DNA of 64,000 nt from Letharia columbiana (GCF_014066305.1 NW_023501039.1:744001-808000); one strand, 5' to 3'; shown: positions 12,971 to 23,496, counted from the first letter of the stretch. Notes: generated by a model not told the origin, from the sequence alone. Translations and numbers: made by a program.

Positions 12971-15113
12971 TCACTCAATGCTCATGTTCATCAAGCCGTC
13001 GTGAGTGTCAGTCATACCCTGTAATCCGACCCGCTTCGAGGGACCTCCAGGCCCGTTCATGCTGCCGTTGCTCCCTGTACTGCTCACCCTGTCCCCAGAA
13101 ACGTGGACGCTAGGCACCTCCCGATTGCTCTTCGGGGTGCCCCACCAGCCGCCATCGCGCTGTAAAGGCGACTGGGGAAGAATTGGACTGTTCTGCAGGC
13201 TCAACCCTGGCGAGACCGCGCGACGTTTGAAGTAGTTCGGATCGAAATCGTCGTCCCGCATGCGCTTGTTGTTGCCTTTTTTCGGCATCTCGAAAACGGT
13301 AGTCTGGGTTGTAGATGCCAGCGACTCCTGTGAGACGGATGGCCTTGCAGTTGTTTGGTGTGGGATTGAAGACTGCAGAGACCCAACCGGAGTGTCCATG
13401 TTCATGTCGTCACTCATTCCTGAAGAGCTCTCTCTCGGTATGATCTGCGGTGGAGGTGTTCGCATTCGCTCGTCAAAGTTATTCCAGAAGGTTGAACCTC
13501 CGGAATGCCTGATAGCTTGATGTGAGAATGCACTTGAGGAGCGTCGACTGCAATTATCGTCGCCGTTCATTGACGGATCCTCAGAGATGTTCTCCAGACT
13601 ATCCAGTGGACCGGCTGTGGCAGTCAGATTTGGCGACGACGCTGTCGTAGTTGGTTGCGAAGGGTGGAGATTAATATCGCTATCGGCATCACTCTCCCGA
13701 ACCTGTCGAATCACTTCGGCTTCTCTGCGGACCTCACTGTCGATGGGCGCTCCTTCTTCAAGAAGCGCAGCTCGGATGCGTGCAAAGCCCTTGGGTTTCG
13801 GCTAGACATTGTGTGAGCATATGACTACAAAGCATTACAGAACGGATAATTTTGTTTATCACAGGATGCGGACATACCAGCATATTCCCCCTTCGTGTCA
13901 CTGCCCTTCGAATGACATTCCTCCGATCATCCATAGTTGGTGTCACTGGTGTTGGGATCGGCACCTCCTCATGTGAATGCATCCGAAAAAGCCCCTCACC
14001 ATCACTTTGCTCCGCATCAGACAGTTGCATGTCATTGGTGCCGAGACTGAGGCTTTCTCGTCTTGAAATAATCTCTTTCTTTGATGGATCCTCGAGAAAG
14101 TATCCTCCATTCATGCTCAGACTGCTCTCAATGCTTCTCAGCAGAGGAGGTGAGGACGGCCCTGGGCTATGCAAGGAGCTTTGTCCACTGGCACTACTTG
14201 AGCTCATCCTTTTTCTCCGCGACTTTACCCGATGTCTTTGGTAGCTCATCAATTTTGTAGCTGCGGGAGAGAATGCACCGATCCCGTCTCCACCAGGGCT
14301 TGATGCGACTGAGCCGAAGGGATTGCCAAATCCATTTCCGAGCTGATTGATGTGTGGTGTCATGTGAATAGTATCATCGTCTTCTCCGTTGTCCATCACT
14401 TCATCTCCATCTGAGGATGTACTGCCTGAATCGTACTCCATCATACTAGAACTTCCCACAGAACTTGACAGCGCGGTTTTTTCCGCGGTTGCCGTCGTAG
14501 ACCAAAGCGAGTTTGGTACGCTATTTGGTGATTCTGGAACACTAGGGTTGCTTGGTGGGCTAAAAAGGCCTTTCCGCGGAATCATGCTGCCTCGAGACCC
14601 AACAATGGGAGAAGATTCTGGAGACGACTCGGCCAGTGTGGAATGATGCAGGTTTGTCGCAGCTCTTGAAAAGTCCATTCCCCGCGATCTCCTGGGTAGC
14701 ACAGAGGAAGGTGAAGGGTATGACGCTGCTGCTGTTTCTGGTTTGGGCGAGACGGGGACGCGCTTGGTCAAATTTGCTGTACTTGTGCTGCTGATATCTC
14801 TGGGTGGCATCTGCAGACTCAGACCACGAGGGACGACACTGGGTCGTTTGGGGGTGACGGGACCGGATGCAACGCTGAGGTCATCCTTGGAGGCCCGCCG
14901 AGAGTCGATAAATAATGGAGATGGAGATAGGATTGACTTAAAACCTTGAGCGGACCAAGGTCTGCGTTTCTTGAGTTTTTCCGGTGGGAATTCCAGTATT
15001 TCCAACCCGATGTTCTCGTTGCCCGGTTCGCCGCTGCCATTTCGGGCGACTGGAAGGGTCATTTGACTTGGCAGCGGCGCCTCGTGCTGGACTTCTACTT
15101 CAAAGTCGGACAT
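12971..15113 (-). CDS. Ser/Pro-rich, largely disordered protein of unknown function (688 aa)
   Basis: Two exons fit: 15113-13878 and 13801-12971 (TGA), with a 76-nt GTATGT...CTAG intron. Start MSDFEVEVQHEAPLP. I do not recognise a named gene. The protein is dominated by Ser, Pro and acidic low-complexity sequence with many SP/TP dipeptides, which suggests phosphorylation by proline-directed kinases. Two islands look conserved-like and basic: RRNVIRRAVTRRGNMLPKPK, crossing the splice junction and followed by GFARIRAALLEEGAPIDSEV (about 395-435), and KKGNNKRMRDDDFDPNYFKR (roughly residue 565-585), which could be a nuclear targeting region. A basic patch HRVKSRRKRM lies near 287. No membrane segment or signal peptide is seen. 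A nuclear regulatory role is a guess only. Confidence 0.8.
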
Positions 15114-15277
15114 TATTGAGGTCGAGTCAGTCTCTTTGCTGCAAGTGCCGATGAAGGTCGCAGACCCAAGCTAGATACTTGCGACATGCCTAATGGTGAG
15201 GCTTACTTCGAGTTCAAAGCTCACCTTTTCAACCCGGAAGGTTCGTCATACGCGCCGTTACCGCGCCGCCAAGTACT

Positions 15278-15756
15278 CGTGTCTACCCCCGTTTGCGCCC
15301 TACCCCCATTTGCGCCCATTTAAATCCGATAATTCCAACGTCTACTATATTATACATATCCTCCGTATCCATTCACTGGTTTAGGGCTACTAGAGCGACC
15401 AAGTACCGTAGATTATGCATTATGCTAGACTATGGTAGTAGGCTATTTAAATAAGTAATAGTGGTAGCTATGATAGTGGTAGCCATGGTAGTGGTAGCCA
15501 TGGTAGTGGTAGCTATCTATGTCGGATTTACATTTGCGCCCAATTTAGATCCGATAATTCCAACGTCTACTATATCAGGCCTATAGACGGCGAATATAGT
15601 ACCGTAGCATTAGCCATCATGAAAGACTATAATCGTAGGCTATTTAAATAAGTAATAGTGGTCGCCATGGTAGTGGTAGCTATCTATAACAGTATGTCGA
15701 TTTATCGGATTTTAAATGGGCGTAAATGGGGTAGGGCGCAAATGGGGGTAGACACG
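15278..15756. mobile_element. 479-bp TIR element (MITE-like) carrying a 15-bp minisatellite
   Basis: Ends at 15278-15331 and 15702-15756 are inverted repeats of about 54 bases (tip CGTGTCTACCCCC; RIP-like and point differences only). Between them are two blocks of the 15-bp unit GTAGTGGTAGCCATG, and a second partial copy of the left end at about 15528-15576. There is no coding capacity, so it would be non-autonomous. No clear target duplication is visible. Confidence 0.75.
15450..15690. repeat. Minisatellite blocks with 15-bp unit GTAGTGGTAGCCATG
   Basis: Two short blocks at about 15456-15515 and 15655-15685. Each is preceded by the same leader TAGGCTATTTAAATAAGTAA. The same unit and leader (with small changes) recur at about 60416-60465. 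Confidence 0.75.
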
Positions 15757-15771
15757 ATTACTCTAACTCTT

Positions 15772-16994
15772 ACTCGTATATACCCGGTAATACCCGCTAC
15801 CTAGTAGTGCACGGTCTAAAACTCGATGAATTTGTAACTTTAGAATTCGGATTATAAACGTAGAATAAGATTTCTAAAATTTCAAGAATTTTTGAAATTG
15901 AAGTTATATTGATAAGCTTATATCTGCCTGAATTTTTTAAGCCCTACGTCGCGTAACGAAGCGGGGGTACGGAGGTCGGCACTAAAAGTCCTGGACAGCG
16001 CTAAAATACTTGGTACTCTTGGTATTCTTGGCACTTTCTGTATAGTTATATTTATTTAACGATAATACTTTATATAATTGCGTATATACTTATTAGCTCG
16101 CTCGGCGAAGTCGTATAATCGTATATATCTTCTCTACGATCTTTTCTATACTTATTATTATCTTTTAAAACGTATTATCTTCATAATATATCTCGATATT
16201 TACTCTATTTACTTCTAAATTCTCTTTTAAATAGATTTATAATTTTAATAATATAGTTATTATCTTTCGACTTTCTTATAAATTCTTAATATATCTTTTC
16301 GAGTAGTATAACGTTTTATTTATAATTATAATTAATAAGACTTAGTAAATACTTAGATTCGAGTTCCATTATTATAATTAATACTTTAAATATTAAATAT
16401 ATTAATAAAATATAATTAAGATAGAGAATAATAAGAAGATTTCTATTTATTATACTATATAAATAAGACTTATATATTAGAAGTCTTTATATTTTTCCTC
16501 TATTTCTTTACGCTATAATTAATACTTTAATATTAATATTAGAACTAGATAGATGCGTATTAGTATAGGTGGAAGATTAAAAGTCCGACTATGTATGAGG
16601 AAGAAGACATGATATGATAGGGGAGCCCCCCCAAAGCCAAAAAGGGGAAAAAAATAAATACTCGTACAATTATTACTATTATTTATATTCTATTAATATT
16701 ACTATTATATATATACTTCGCATATTTATACTTCGTATATATATACTTTATATATATATACTACGTCGCTATTATATAGAGTACTGGTACTTATTAAAAT
16801 AAAGAATAATGATGCTATCTATGAAATTTGGAAGTATATTAAGCACTCAGCCCTACCTGGACCCTTGTCTTGGTATGTCCAGGACTTTTAGTGCCGACCT
16901 CCGTAGAGGGTACCTTATCCCCCAAGATCCCCCCCCGGATTTATCGGATTTTAGACCGTGCATTACCAGGTACTAGTAGCGGGTATATACGAGT
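15772..16994. mobile_element. RIP-worn element with ~50-bp outer terminal inverted repeats
   Basis: The left end (15772-15822) and right end (about 16947-16994) are inverted copies that start ACTCGTATATACCCG and share TGCACGGTCTAAAA. The left copy has small insertions. The interior is AT-rich and lacks ORFs. A separate TIR element (15970-16903) sits inside, so this is a nested pair. Confidence 0.65.
15970..16903. mobile_element. 934-bp Tc1/mariner-like element remnant with TA target duplication
   Basis: Inverted ends of about 27 bases, CGGAGGTCGGCACTAAAAGT at the left and its complement ending at 16903, are flanked by TA on both sides (15968-15969 and 16904-16905). TA duplication is the hallmark of the Tc1/mariner superfamily, which includes fungal Fot1/pogo elements. 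The interior is heavily AT-rich with no transposase ORF, so it is either deleted or destroyed by RIP. A related tip occurs at 60952-61242. Confidence 0.7.
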
Positions 16995-18032
16995 AGTCTC
17001 TTACTTTACATATGTTGAAATCTAAAGCACTTTAGGTACGGTGTCGCGACTCGCGAGAAACAAAATCGCGTACAGTCGTACTCATAGACCGAACTGACAG
17101 ATACTAGACGCAAAATGATCCCATCAAAGTGATCTCACAGGTACATACATCCATGGATTTTCTTCAATCTTCGCAAATCACTGAGTCTGTATATAGTAGC
17201 TATTACGTTCCGGGATATATTGCATACCTTAAAGGCAGATAGAAGTATTTTGGTTCGTATGGAATAAAAAGCCAAAAGTCTGCAACAGGATACAAATGAC
17301 AATTCGTTTCTGATGCACGGTTCAAGCCTTCCGCGGGCGGATTGGAGTCAATGATCTTCTGCAAACAACTCCCGCGACTCTGGTCAAGCTAGGTGCCAGA
17401 AAATGTATCAGTCGAAATGGTAAACGTCTTCAACAATCAGACCGAATCAATATCGACGAAGAACTTCTTGCGCTGATCAACATTATTCCCGAAAAAGATC
17501 TTCCAAATGGATACCCAAATAACGTGAAATGAAGAAGTTTCAATCCCTCAAACTGCCACCCTTTTTGGACAGTTGTGTGTCAAACACGTGAGGTGGATTC
17601 TATGACTGCAGTCTTGAGGCAAGTCGTAATCTGAATCTACTCTCATACAGCATACTCTTGGCTTGTTATTCAAGACACGCCAACAAAATTTCATATTTAT
17701 GCGGCTACCCCGGATGCAACACTCCGGTACGGACCGCCTAGTTACAACAAGGAAGTTCAAGAAAGCCTGATCACTAATGTGAAATAGGATGACTCAATAT
17801 GTGCTCAGTGTGCGGACTTTTTCTTATATTCTGTTGTTTGTCGGGCAATTGTTGATTTTTAATCTTCTGTGAGAGATTGTTACTGGAATTTGCTTGAAAG
17901 CAAGGGTTTAATTTCCGAACAATCTGAGGTGTATGACTGGGGTATGCCTCCCTTTCCTTATGATCTTCGCAAGTACAAATCTTAGCCCCAAGTCACGTCT
18001 CAGGCCTTGTACCAGAGGTTACTGCCTATACC
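16995..18032. other. Upstream region of the decarboxylase gene, no gene seen
   Basis: About 1 kb of normal base composition without a convincing coding region. One 70-codon minus-strand frame (17548-17760) has no recognisable features. It presumably contains the decarboxylase promoter and the edge of the transposon island. Confidence 0.5.
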
Positions 18033-19580
18033 ATGATGGAAGATGACAAGGACATTGCCTGTTTGGAAAATGCCTACGCCCACTCGTTGGAGCTTTTACA
18101 AAAGCAGTCCAATCCAGTACTGCCAGAATCGTCGATACTTGAAAACACAAGGTCCGCCCTCCTTCAAAATATCCCAGAGCATGGCCGGGGGATAGAACAG
18201 GCCACGAATCATCTCTTGCAAGACCTTGCTCCCGCCCTCAACGCGTCCAGCCTCTCTCCAAACTACTATGGCTTCGTTGTGGGAGGCGTCACGCCAGCAG
18301 CTAGAGTTGCAGACAATCTAGTCTCAACCTACGATCAGAATCCTTCAGTCCACCTGCCGGATCAAACGGTGGCCAGTAATGTTGAAGACAAGGCCCTGCG
18401 GCTCCTGATGGATCTCCTACGTTTTGATGAGAAAGAGTGGTCTGGAGTTTTCAGTACAGGAGCTACGGCGAGTAATGTCCTTGGACTGGCTTGCGGCCGC
18501 GAGCAGATTATCAATGAACGCATCAAGAGCTGTTTGGGGCCTGACTCAGAAGAGAGCGTTGGATCTCTCGGCTTGCTCAAAGCCTGTCGTTTGGCCGGCG
18601 TGGAGGAAATCGAAATTCTCACCACCATGGCGCATTCCTCTCTGTTCAAGGCTTCGAGTATTTTGGGACTAGGCCGCGCTTGCGTTCATGATGTTGGAAA
18701 ATCCGATGGCTATGTTACTTTTGATTTGCAGAAATTAGAACAGCAACTGAAGTCGGGCCATCATAACAGTGCTTCGATTGTCGTGGTCTCGTGTGGGGAG
18801 GTCAACACGGGTCTGTTCGCAACCCACGGTATCGCAGAAGTCCAAGCCTTAAGGAACCTTTGTGATGAGTATGGTGCCTGGCTGCACGTCGACGGAGCAT
18901 TTGGGCTTTTCGCAAGACTTCTGGATGGACCGCCCGAGTTTGAGACCGTAGCGCAAGGTGCCCGAGGTTTGACTTTAGCAGACTCGATCGGTGGCGATGG
19001 GCATAAGCTTCTGAACGTACCTTATGATTGTGGCTTCTTCTTCTGCCGTCACCCAGGCATTGCTCAGCAAGTCTTTCAAAATCCAAACGCCGCCTATCTG
19101 AACACCCAAAACTCGGCCACAGACCCGATACAGTCCCCAATGAACGTTGGCATAGAGAACTCGCGACGCTTCAGAGGCCTACCAGTTTACGCGACTCTCA
19201 TGGCTTACGGCCGTGAGGGGTATGCAGACATGCTCAAGAGACAGATCCGCTTCGCACGAGCGGTGGCTGCGCATCTCTTTGATCATACAGACTTCGAACT
19301 TCTTCCCAAGGATGTCTTCAGTAACAGAGCCAGCATCGATCAGAGTATTTTCATCATCGTACTCTTCAAAGCCAAGAATAAAGCTCTGAATGACACGCTT
19401 GTCAAAAGGATCAACGCGAGCTCCAAGATGTATGTGTCGGGGACAGTGTGGGATCATTGTCCAGCGAGCCGCATTGCAGTCTCCAACTGGCAAGTCGATC
19501 CAGATTGTGACCTAAACGTTGTGAGGACGGTTCTCGAGAATGTTTTAAGCGAGTGGTCCAAAGAATGCTCAAAAACTTAG
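18033..19580 (+). CDS. PLP-dependent group II decarboxylase (aromatic amino acid/glutamate decarboxylase family, 515 aa)
   Basis: A single uninterrupted exon runs from ATG 18033 to TAG 19578-19580; a second ATG is the next codon. The fold-type I PLP motif is clear: HVDGAFGLFAR has the Asp (D287) that contacts the pyridine nitrogen, and the SIGGDGHKLLN motif has the Schiff-base Lys (K325). STGATASNVLGL near 145-156 is the phosphate-binding/active-site region. Family chemistry is alpha-decarboxylation of an L-amino acid to an amine; the substrate cannot be read from sequence. The length (515) fits fungal tyrosine/DOPA-decarboxylase-like proteins, not the glutamate decarboxylase of the GABA shunt. 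No signal peptide. It stands alone, without other pathway genes beside it, between a transposon island and a mitochondrial gene. Confidence 0.88.
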   Translation: MMEDDKDIACLENAYAHSLELLQKQSNPVLPESSILENTRSALLQNIPEHGRGIEQATNHLLQDLAPALNASSLSPNYYGFVVGGVTPAARVADNLVSTYDQNPSVHLPDQTVASNVEDKALRLLMDLLRFDEKEWSGVFSTGATASNVLGLACGREQIINERIKSCLGPDSEESVGSLGLLKACRLAGVEEIEILTTMAHSSLFKASSILGLGRACVHDVGKSDGYVTFDLQKLEQQLKSGHHNSASIVVVSCGEVNTGLFATHGIAEVQALRNLCDEYGAWLHVDGAFGLFARLLDGPPEFETVAQGARGLTLADSIGGDGHKLLNVPYDCGFFFCRHPGIAQQVFQNPNAAYLNTQNSATDPIQSPMNVGIENSRRFRGLPVYATLMAYGREGYADMLKRQIRFARAVAAHLFDHTDFELLPKDVFSNRASIDQSIFIIVLFKAKNKALNDTLVKRINASSKMYVSGTVWDHCPASRIAVSNWQVDPDCDLNVVRTVLENVLSEWSKECSKT

Positions 19581-19862
19581 GCATTGATGAGTGTATTGAT
19601 ATGGATGTAGAAGCTCAATCATAACAGGCTAGAATGCACATCTCACTTAGCGTATTGGACTTTAAATAGTTTGTCTTGACTGTCTTGGTACATATGTGTA
19701 CGATGCCTGAGGCTGATGAGACGACATGTTCCGACGCCCGAACTCCAGCTGTGCCATTACATTTTGAATCGCAGAGTCGAGAGACGCATAGCTTTAGACA
19801 TTCCGACATTGAAGCTGGTGGAAGCCCCCGTTCCCGATTTTTCGTTCCCTGGTATACGACCT

Positions 19863-20711
19863 TCACTTCTTTTTCTTCTCCATCGCCTCCATCTTGTCCT
19901 CCAGCGTCGCGACATACGCATGGATCTTCTGCACCGCCGCTTGAAGAGCCTGCGTCAATGCAAGACAAATCAGCCTCTGGTCTCCGGAAAGAGTGAAGAA
20001 AAGGTGATCTCATTGAAAGTCTATCGACGAGCATGCCCCAATCTATAGTCCCACAAATGCATGCTTCAGGAGTCCCGGCGCCCTCGAACTCTCCCATTAT
20101 CACCGCCCCGGAGTTTCGTAAACGCCCACCGCATGCATGCACGCCATCATAATCGTACAGCCGTCTACCATCGTCTATTGAACCCCCGTATGTAAGATGC
20201 AGCGCAAATACAATGCCACGCGAAGCCTTTCAAAAGGCCGCAGCAACACAAGCACGCGTGCGTCGTCTAAACCGCCACGCGCTCGTACAACTCATCAATA
20301 GAATCCCTACTGACATAGATATCCTCCGTGAGCAGCTCGTTCGACACCTTGTACTCCTCCAGGATGTAGTAATAGGTCCCCGCGCCCGCGAGCGTGGACC
20401 CGAGCAGGAAGCCGAACATCCTGCACCCGCGCAACCGGTCTGTCAGCCACATGGTCCTTTTTTTGCAGACGGACAGCCAATCCCATGAGAGGATTTAGGA
20501 TTCATGGGGGAGGGATGATGGGGGCGTGGGGGGGCGGGGGGTTCACACACCCTCCTCTGAAAGCACCGACGGGCTTCCGCACGGGCAGAGCGGTCGCGGT
20601 CGCGTCTTGCAGGCGAGCTGAGGATCGGAACGGTCGGGAGGGGCGGAGAGGTGGGAGGGGTGAGGTTTGGCGGAAAGCGCGCAGGGAAGGGGCGAGGAGT
20701 TTGGAGGCCAT
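19863..20711 (-). CDS. Small mitochondrial membrane protein with C-terminal coiled coil (117 aa)
   Basis: Three exons fit: 20711-20551, 20420-20315 and 19949-19863 (TGA), with introns of 130 and 365 nt. The last is the longest intron in the window, supported by the join DIY/ALQAAVQKIHAY. Residues 1-45 are rich in Arg, Ser, Ala and Leu and lack acidic residues, as in a matrix-targeting presequence. RGGMFGFLLGSTLAGAGTYY (about 53-72) forms one membrane segment. The remaining 45 residues end in a short heptad-like helix, LEDKMEAMEKKKK. I recall unnamed fungal mitochondrial proteins with this plan, but no assigned function. The topology suggests the inner membrane. It is divergent from the MYND gene and convergent with the decarboxylase. 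Confidence 0.75.
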
Positions 20712-21257
20712 GGTGGAGGGTTGGAGTCTTGTTGGGTTCGTCGCTTGCTCGGTGGTGTATAGAGATGGTTTGGGGATGCAGAAAGAGGGTGGGTTCGGTT
20801 GGTATGAACTTTTAAGTGTTTGTGATCAGTGGGGAAAGACGTTGGGGATGGGGAAATGAATGTTTAATAAAATGGCTCGTGCTCTTCCGCCATGACAGTG
20901 GCGATCAGGACATTTTGGCGCTAGTTTATTTTTGGATTGTTTGTGTCTGATGGGGAACCAAAATGATTTTCTACCAACTTCTATAACTCAACAACGAAGG
21001 CCTTGATCACAGCACTTCGAATTTGCGGGTTACTCTGCTTGGCTGTTTGTAGGATTCTCTGACCATCCTTTGAGCGCACGTTTGGACTGTTGGAGATTTA
21101 TCCGGCTCCAAAAATTCCGCCTCGGTGCAATTTAATTCATGTTACGGGCGAGCTCTCTGCGTCTCTTCTTCTTTCCCTCTACTTCTTGATCGAATTACCC
21201 TTCGGTATCTACTCGACCACTGTCTATACGTAGTAACAAGATTAACGAGCGCAAATA
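20712..21257. promoter_or_regulatory. Divergent promoter region between mitochondrial-protein and MYND genes
   Basis: About 546 bases between two start codons pointing away from each other. There is no recognisable coding sequence, so it is inferred to hold both promoters and 5' UTRs. Confidence 0.5.
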
Positions 21258-22166
21258 ATGTCGGTGACAAAGCCCCAGATTCTCCTGCTTCAACTCGGCG
21301 AGGCGTATGAAAAAGAGATCTTCGACGACCTTTACTCTGGCCTTTGCACCGAGATTGAGGAGCACTACACAGTCATCAAGACCAGTTCCTTGACTACGGA
21401 GCATCTGGCCCACTCAGAAGCTATTGTTGTCACCGACGGTGGCCTTTCCAGAAAGAAGCACAGGACAACCATCCAAATAAGGCTTTCCGAGTATGCCAAA
21501 GCTGGCGGCACAGTCATTCTCGCCTGTTTGTTCAGCAGCTTCGTTTCCGGACCCGAATTTGCCGGCATGTGCCGGAGTATGAATCTGCCTTGGGACTGGG
21601 GAGACTATCACCGCACAGTCTTTGCGTTGAATCCTGCTTTCGCAAATGTCTTTGGCAACGAGGCTTTCAAGACGCTCGAGCAGTCATATAGCATGAAAGC
21701 TGTGCACTTGGGCAATGTTCACGCTGCCGACAAGGTCTACGTCCCAACCGATCATTCGCGGGTTCAGTCTGCTGTCTTCCCGCCTGACAGGGTTGACACG
21801 GCGCAGACTCCAGCGGTTTGGCAGAAGCATGGGCAGGGCCACATCGCCTACATTGGTGATGTGAACAACGAGAGTGGCTCTCAAGCTCTGATTATGGCTA
21901 TGCTGGGTAAATGGCTGGTGGTTAATCCGTTGACTGTGATTCCATGCTAATATGGGCCAGGTATCGCCGCAAAAGGGGGCCCACGCCAAGCCGTGGCAGA
22001 TGAAAACGCCGATCTCCCAGCTCTGGTGTCCGGCTGCGAGATGTGCGGTAAGGATACTCCAGTCAAGAAGTGCGGAACCTGCAGGAGTGTGCAGTACTGT
22101 TCTGTTGATTGCCAGAGGGCGGACTGGAAATATCACAAGGCGCATTGCCAGAGAGCAGCATCATAG
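21258..22166 (+). CDS. GATase1/ThuA-like domain fused to a C-terminal MYND zinc finger (284 aa)
   Basis: Two exons: 21258-21906 and 21961-22166 (TAG), with a 54-nt intron (GTAAAT...TGCTAAT...CCAG). Without splicing the frame stops at 21950 and the zinc finger is lost. Residues 1-215 look like a class I glutamine-amidotransferase-like or ThuA-like alpha/beta fold: the start ILLLQLGEAYEKEIFDDLY, a strand AIVVTDGG, and LSEYAKAGGTVILACL. No catalytic Cys-His pair can be assigned. Residues about 241-280 carry a full MYND finger: CEMC, CGTC, YCSVDC and HKAHC, with the usual spacing. MYND fingers bind proline-rich peptides, so the protein may be an adaptor. I do not know an established gene name. 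Confidence 0.8.
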
Positions 22167-22341
22167 ACCGCGCACTGATCGTCGAGTACATGTGTACTAT
22201 GGCCATGTGAGCCGTTCAATGAGTGAAACATGAAAGATGACAGCTCATACTTGATCGCCGCTTCTGCGCGATTCGGGTTTTTTGAAGGCTCGGGGGCATG
22301 TTAGTCCAGGCTCACTGCTTCACAGGGGTGTCCTTCCAGTG

Positions 22342-22938
22342 TCATTTTGTGCTGCAGTATGCATGAAAGAATAGTTGGGTGGCGAGCAGTCTTTGGTACT
22401 GTTCATCAAGCCTTGACAATTTTGCCTCGAGGTATCTTCTCTGCAAACGAGATTCCACAATTTTCGCTTGATTGCCCGGGGAAATTTCTCTTCTAGACCC
22501 TGTCGAGGAGTCCCTCAATAACTTAAATGATTCGGTCTCTAGACTGCTCTTCCGGCTGCTAGTTGATCTCGGCTCCAAACCTATCCAACTCGCAGCGACT
22601 TTGTCCACCCACACTAGGGGGAACCCTTTGACTTGTAGAGCCTTGGAAGCACCCTGGTGCCGAAAGGTATCTATTCCTTCACATGTCTCCACGATTCGTT
22701 CAGTCGTTGGATAACCCCATGCTTCTTCGAACCTCATGCCAAAGCCTCGAGCCCTTTGTACCATCAAACATGTATCAGCGATCGAATCCTCATCTCCGAC
22801 GGAAAAATTTCCCGCTGATTCCTTTGCCATGGCCTCGTAGACCTGCATGCTTTTCATAAGCAGGCGAAAGATCCAGTTTCGCCCCAATATTACCCGGTAG
22901 AATAAACTTAAAGATATAGTTCGGGGATTAGCTGACAT
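22342..22938 (-). pseudogene. Truncated glutathione S-transferase zeta / maleylacetoacetate isomerase-like fragment
   Basis: The frame encodes up to 198 residues. Its middle part, AGNFSVGDEDSIADTCLMVQ followed by an FxMRFEEAWGYPTTERI-type stretch, fits the C-terminal helical domain of zeta-class GST/maleylacetoacetate isomerase (pattern VGDE..(S/T).AD.CL). The thioredoxin-like N-terminal half with its SSCxxR-type motif is absent: just upstream (22940 onward) lies AT-only sequence. About 95 extra residues follow the domain and match nothing I know. The simplest reading is a gene whose 5' half was lost to the repeat region. An intact small gene that starts after the boundary, or an upstream exon lost in misassembly, are alternatives. 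Confidence 0.5.
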
Positions 22939-22959
22939 AGATATTATTCGATATATTTT

Positions 22960-23240
22960 TAAAGAAGATATTAAGATGAAAATAATTATTAAAAAAAAAA
23001 AAAAAAGGAAGATATAAAAAAAAAAAATTTTTTTTTAAAAAAAATAAAAAAAAAAAAATAATATCCAACTTTAAAAAAAAAAAAAAAAAAAAAAACCACG
23101 CTTTCTCCACCCTATTTTTTAAAAAAAAAAAAAAAATAAAATTTATATAAAATAAAATTTTTTTTTTTTAATAAAAAATAAAATATTTATTTTAAAAAAA
23201 AAAAAAAAAAAAAAAAATAAAAAAAAAAAAAAAAAAATTT

Positions 23241-23294
<54 letters not shown>

Positions 23295-23311
23295 ATTAAA
23301 AAAAAAAAAAT

Positions 23312-23357
<46 letters not shown>

Positions 23358-23414
23358 AAATTTTATAATAAATTTTTAATTTTTTTTAAATTTTAAAAAA
23401 TATTTTTTAAAATT

Positions 23415-23464
<50 letters not shown>

Positions 23465-23496
23465 AAATTATTAAAAAAAAAAAAAAAAAAAAAAAA
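22960..23496. repeat. Near-pure A/T low-complexity block with long A runs
   Basis: About 540 bases are almost entirely A with some T, with several uninterrupted A runs longer than 20. A single short GC-containing island (CCACGCTTTCTCCACCCTAT) lies at about 23096-23115. It forms the exact boundary between genic DNA and the AT-rich repeat block. It differs from the surrounding RIP sequence, which is mixed TA/AT. Confidence 0.85.

Noticed and set aside
17548..17760. 70-codon minus-strand frame upstream of the decarboxylase
   Set aside because: No domain, signal or splice partner; composition like intergenic DNA.
19615..20142. 175-codon minus-strand frame
   Set aside because: It overlaps the last exon, the 365-nt intron and the 3' region of the small mitochondrial gene in another frame; no recognisable protein features.
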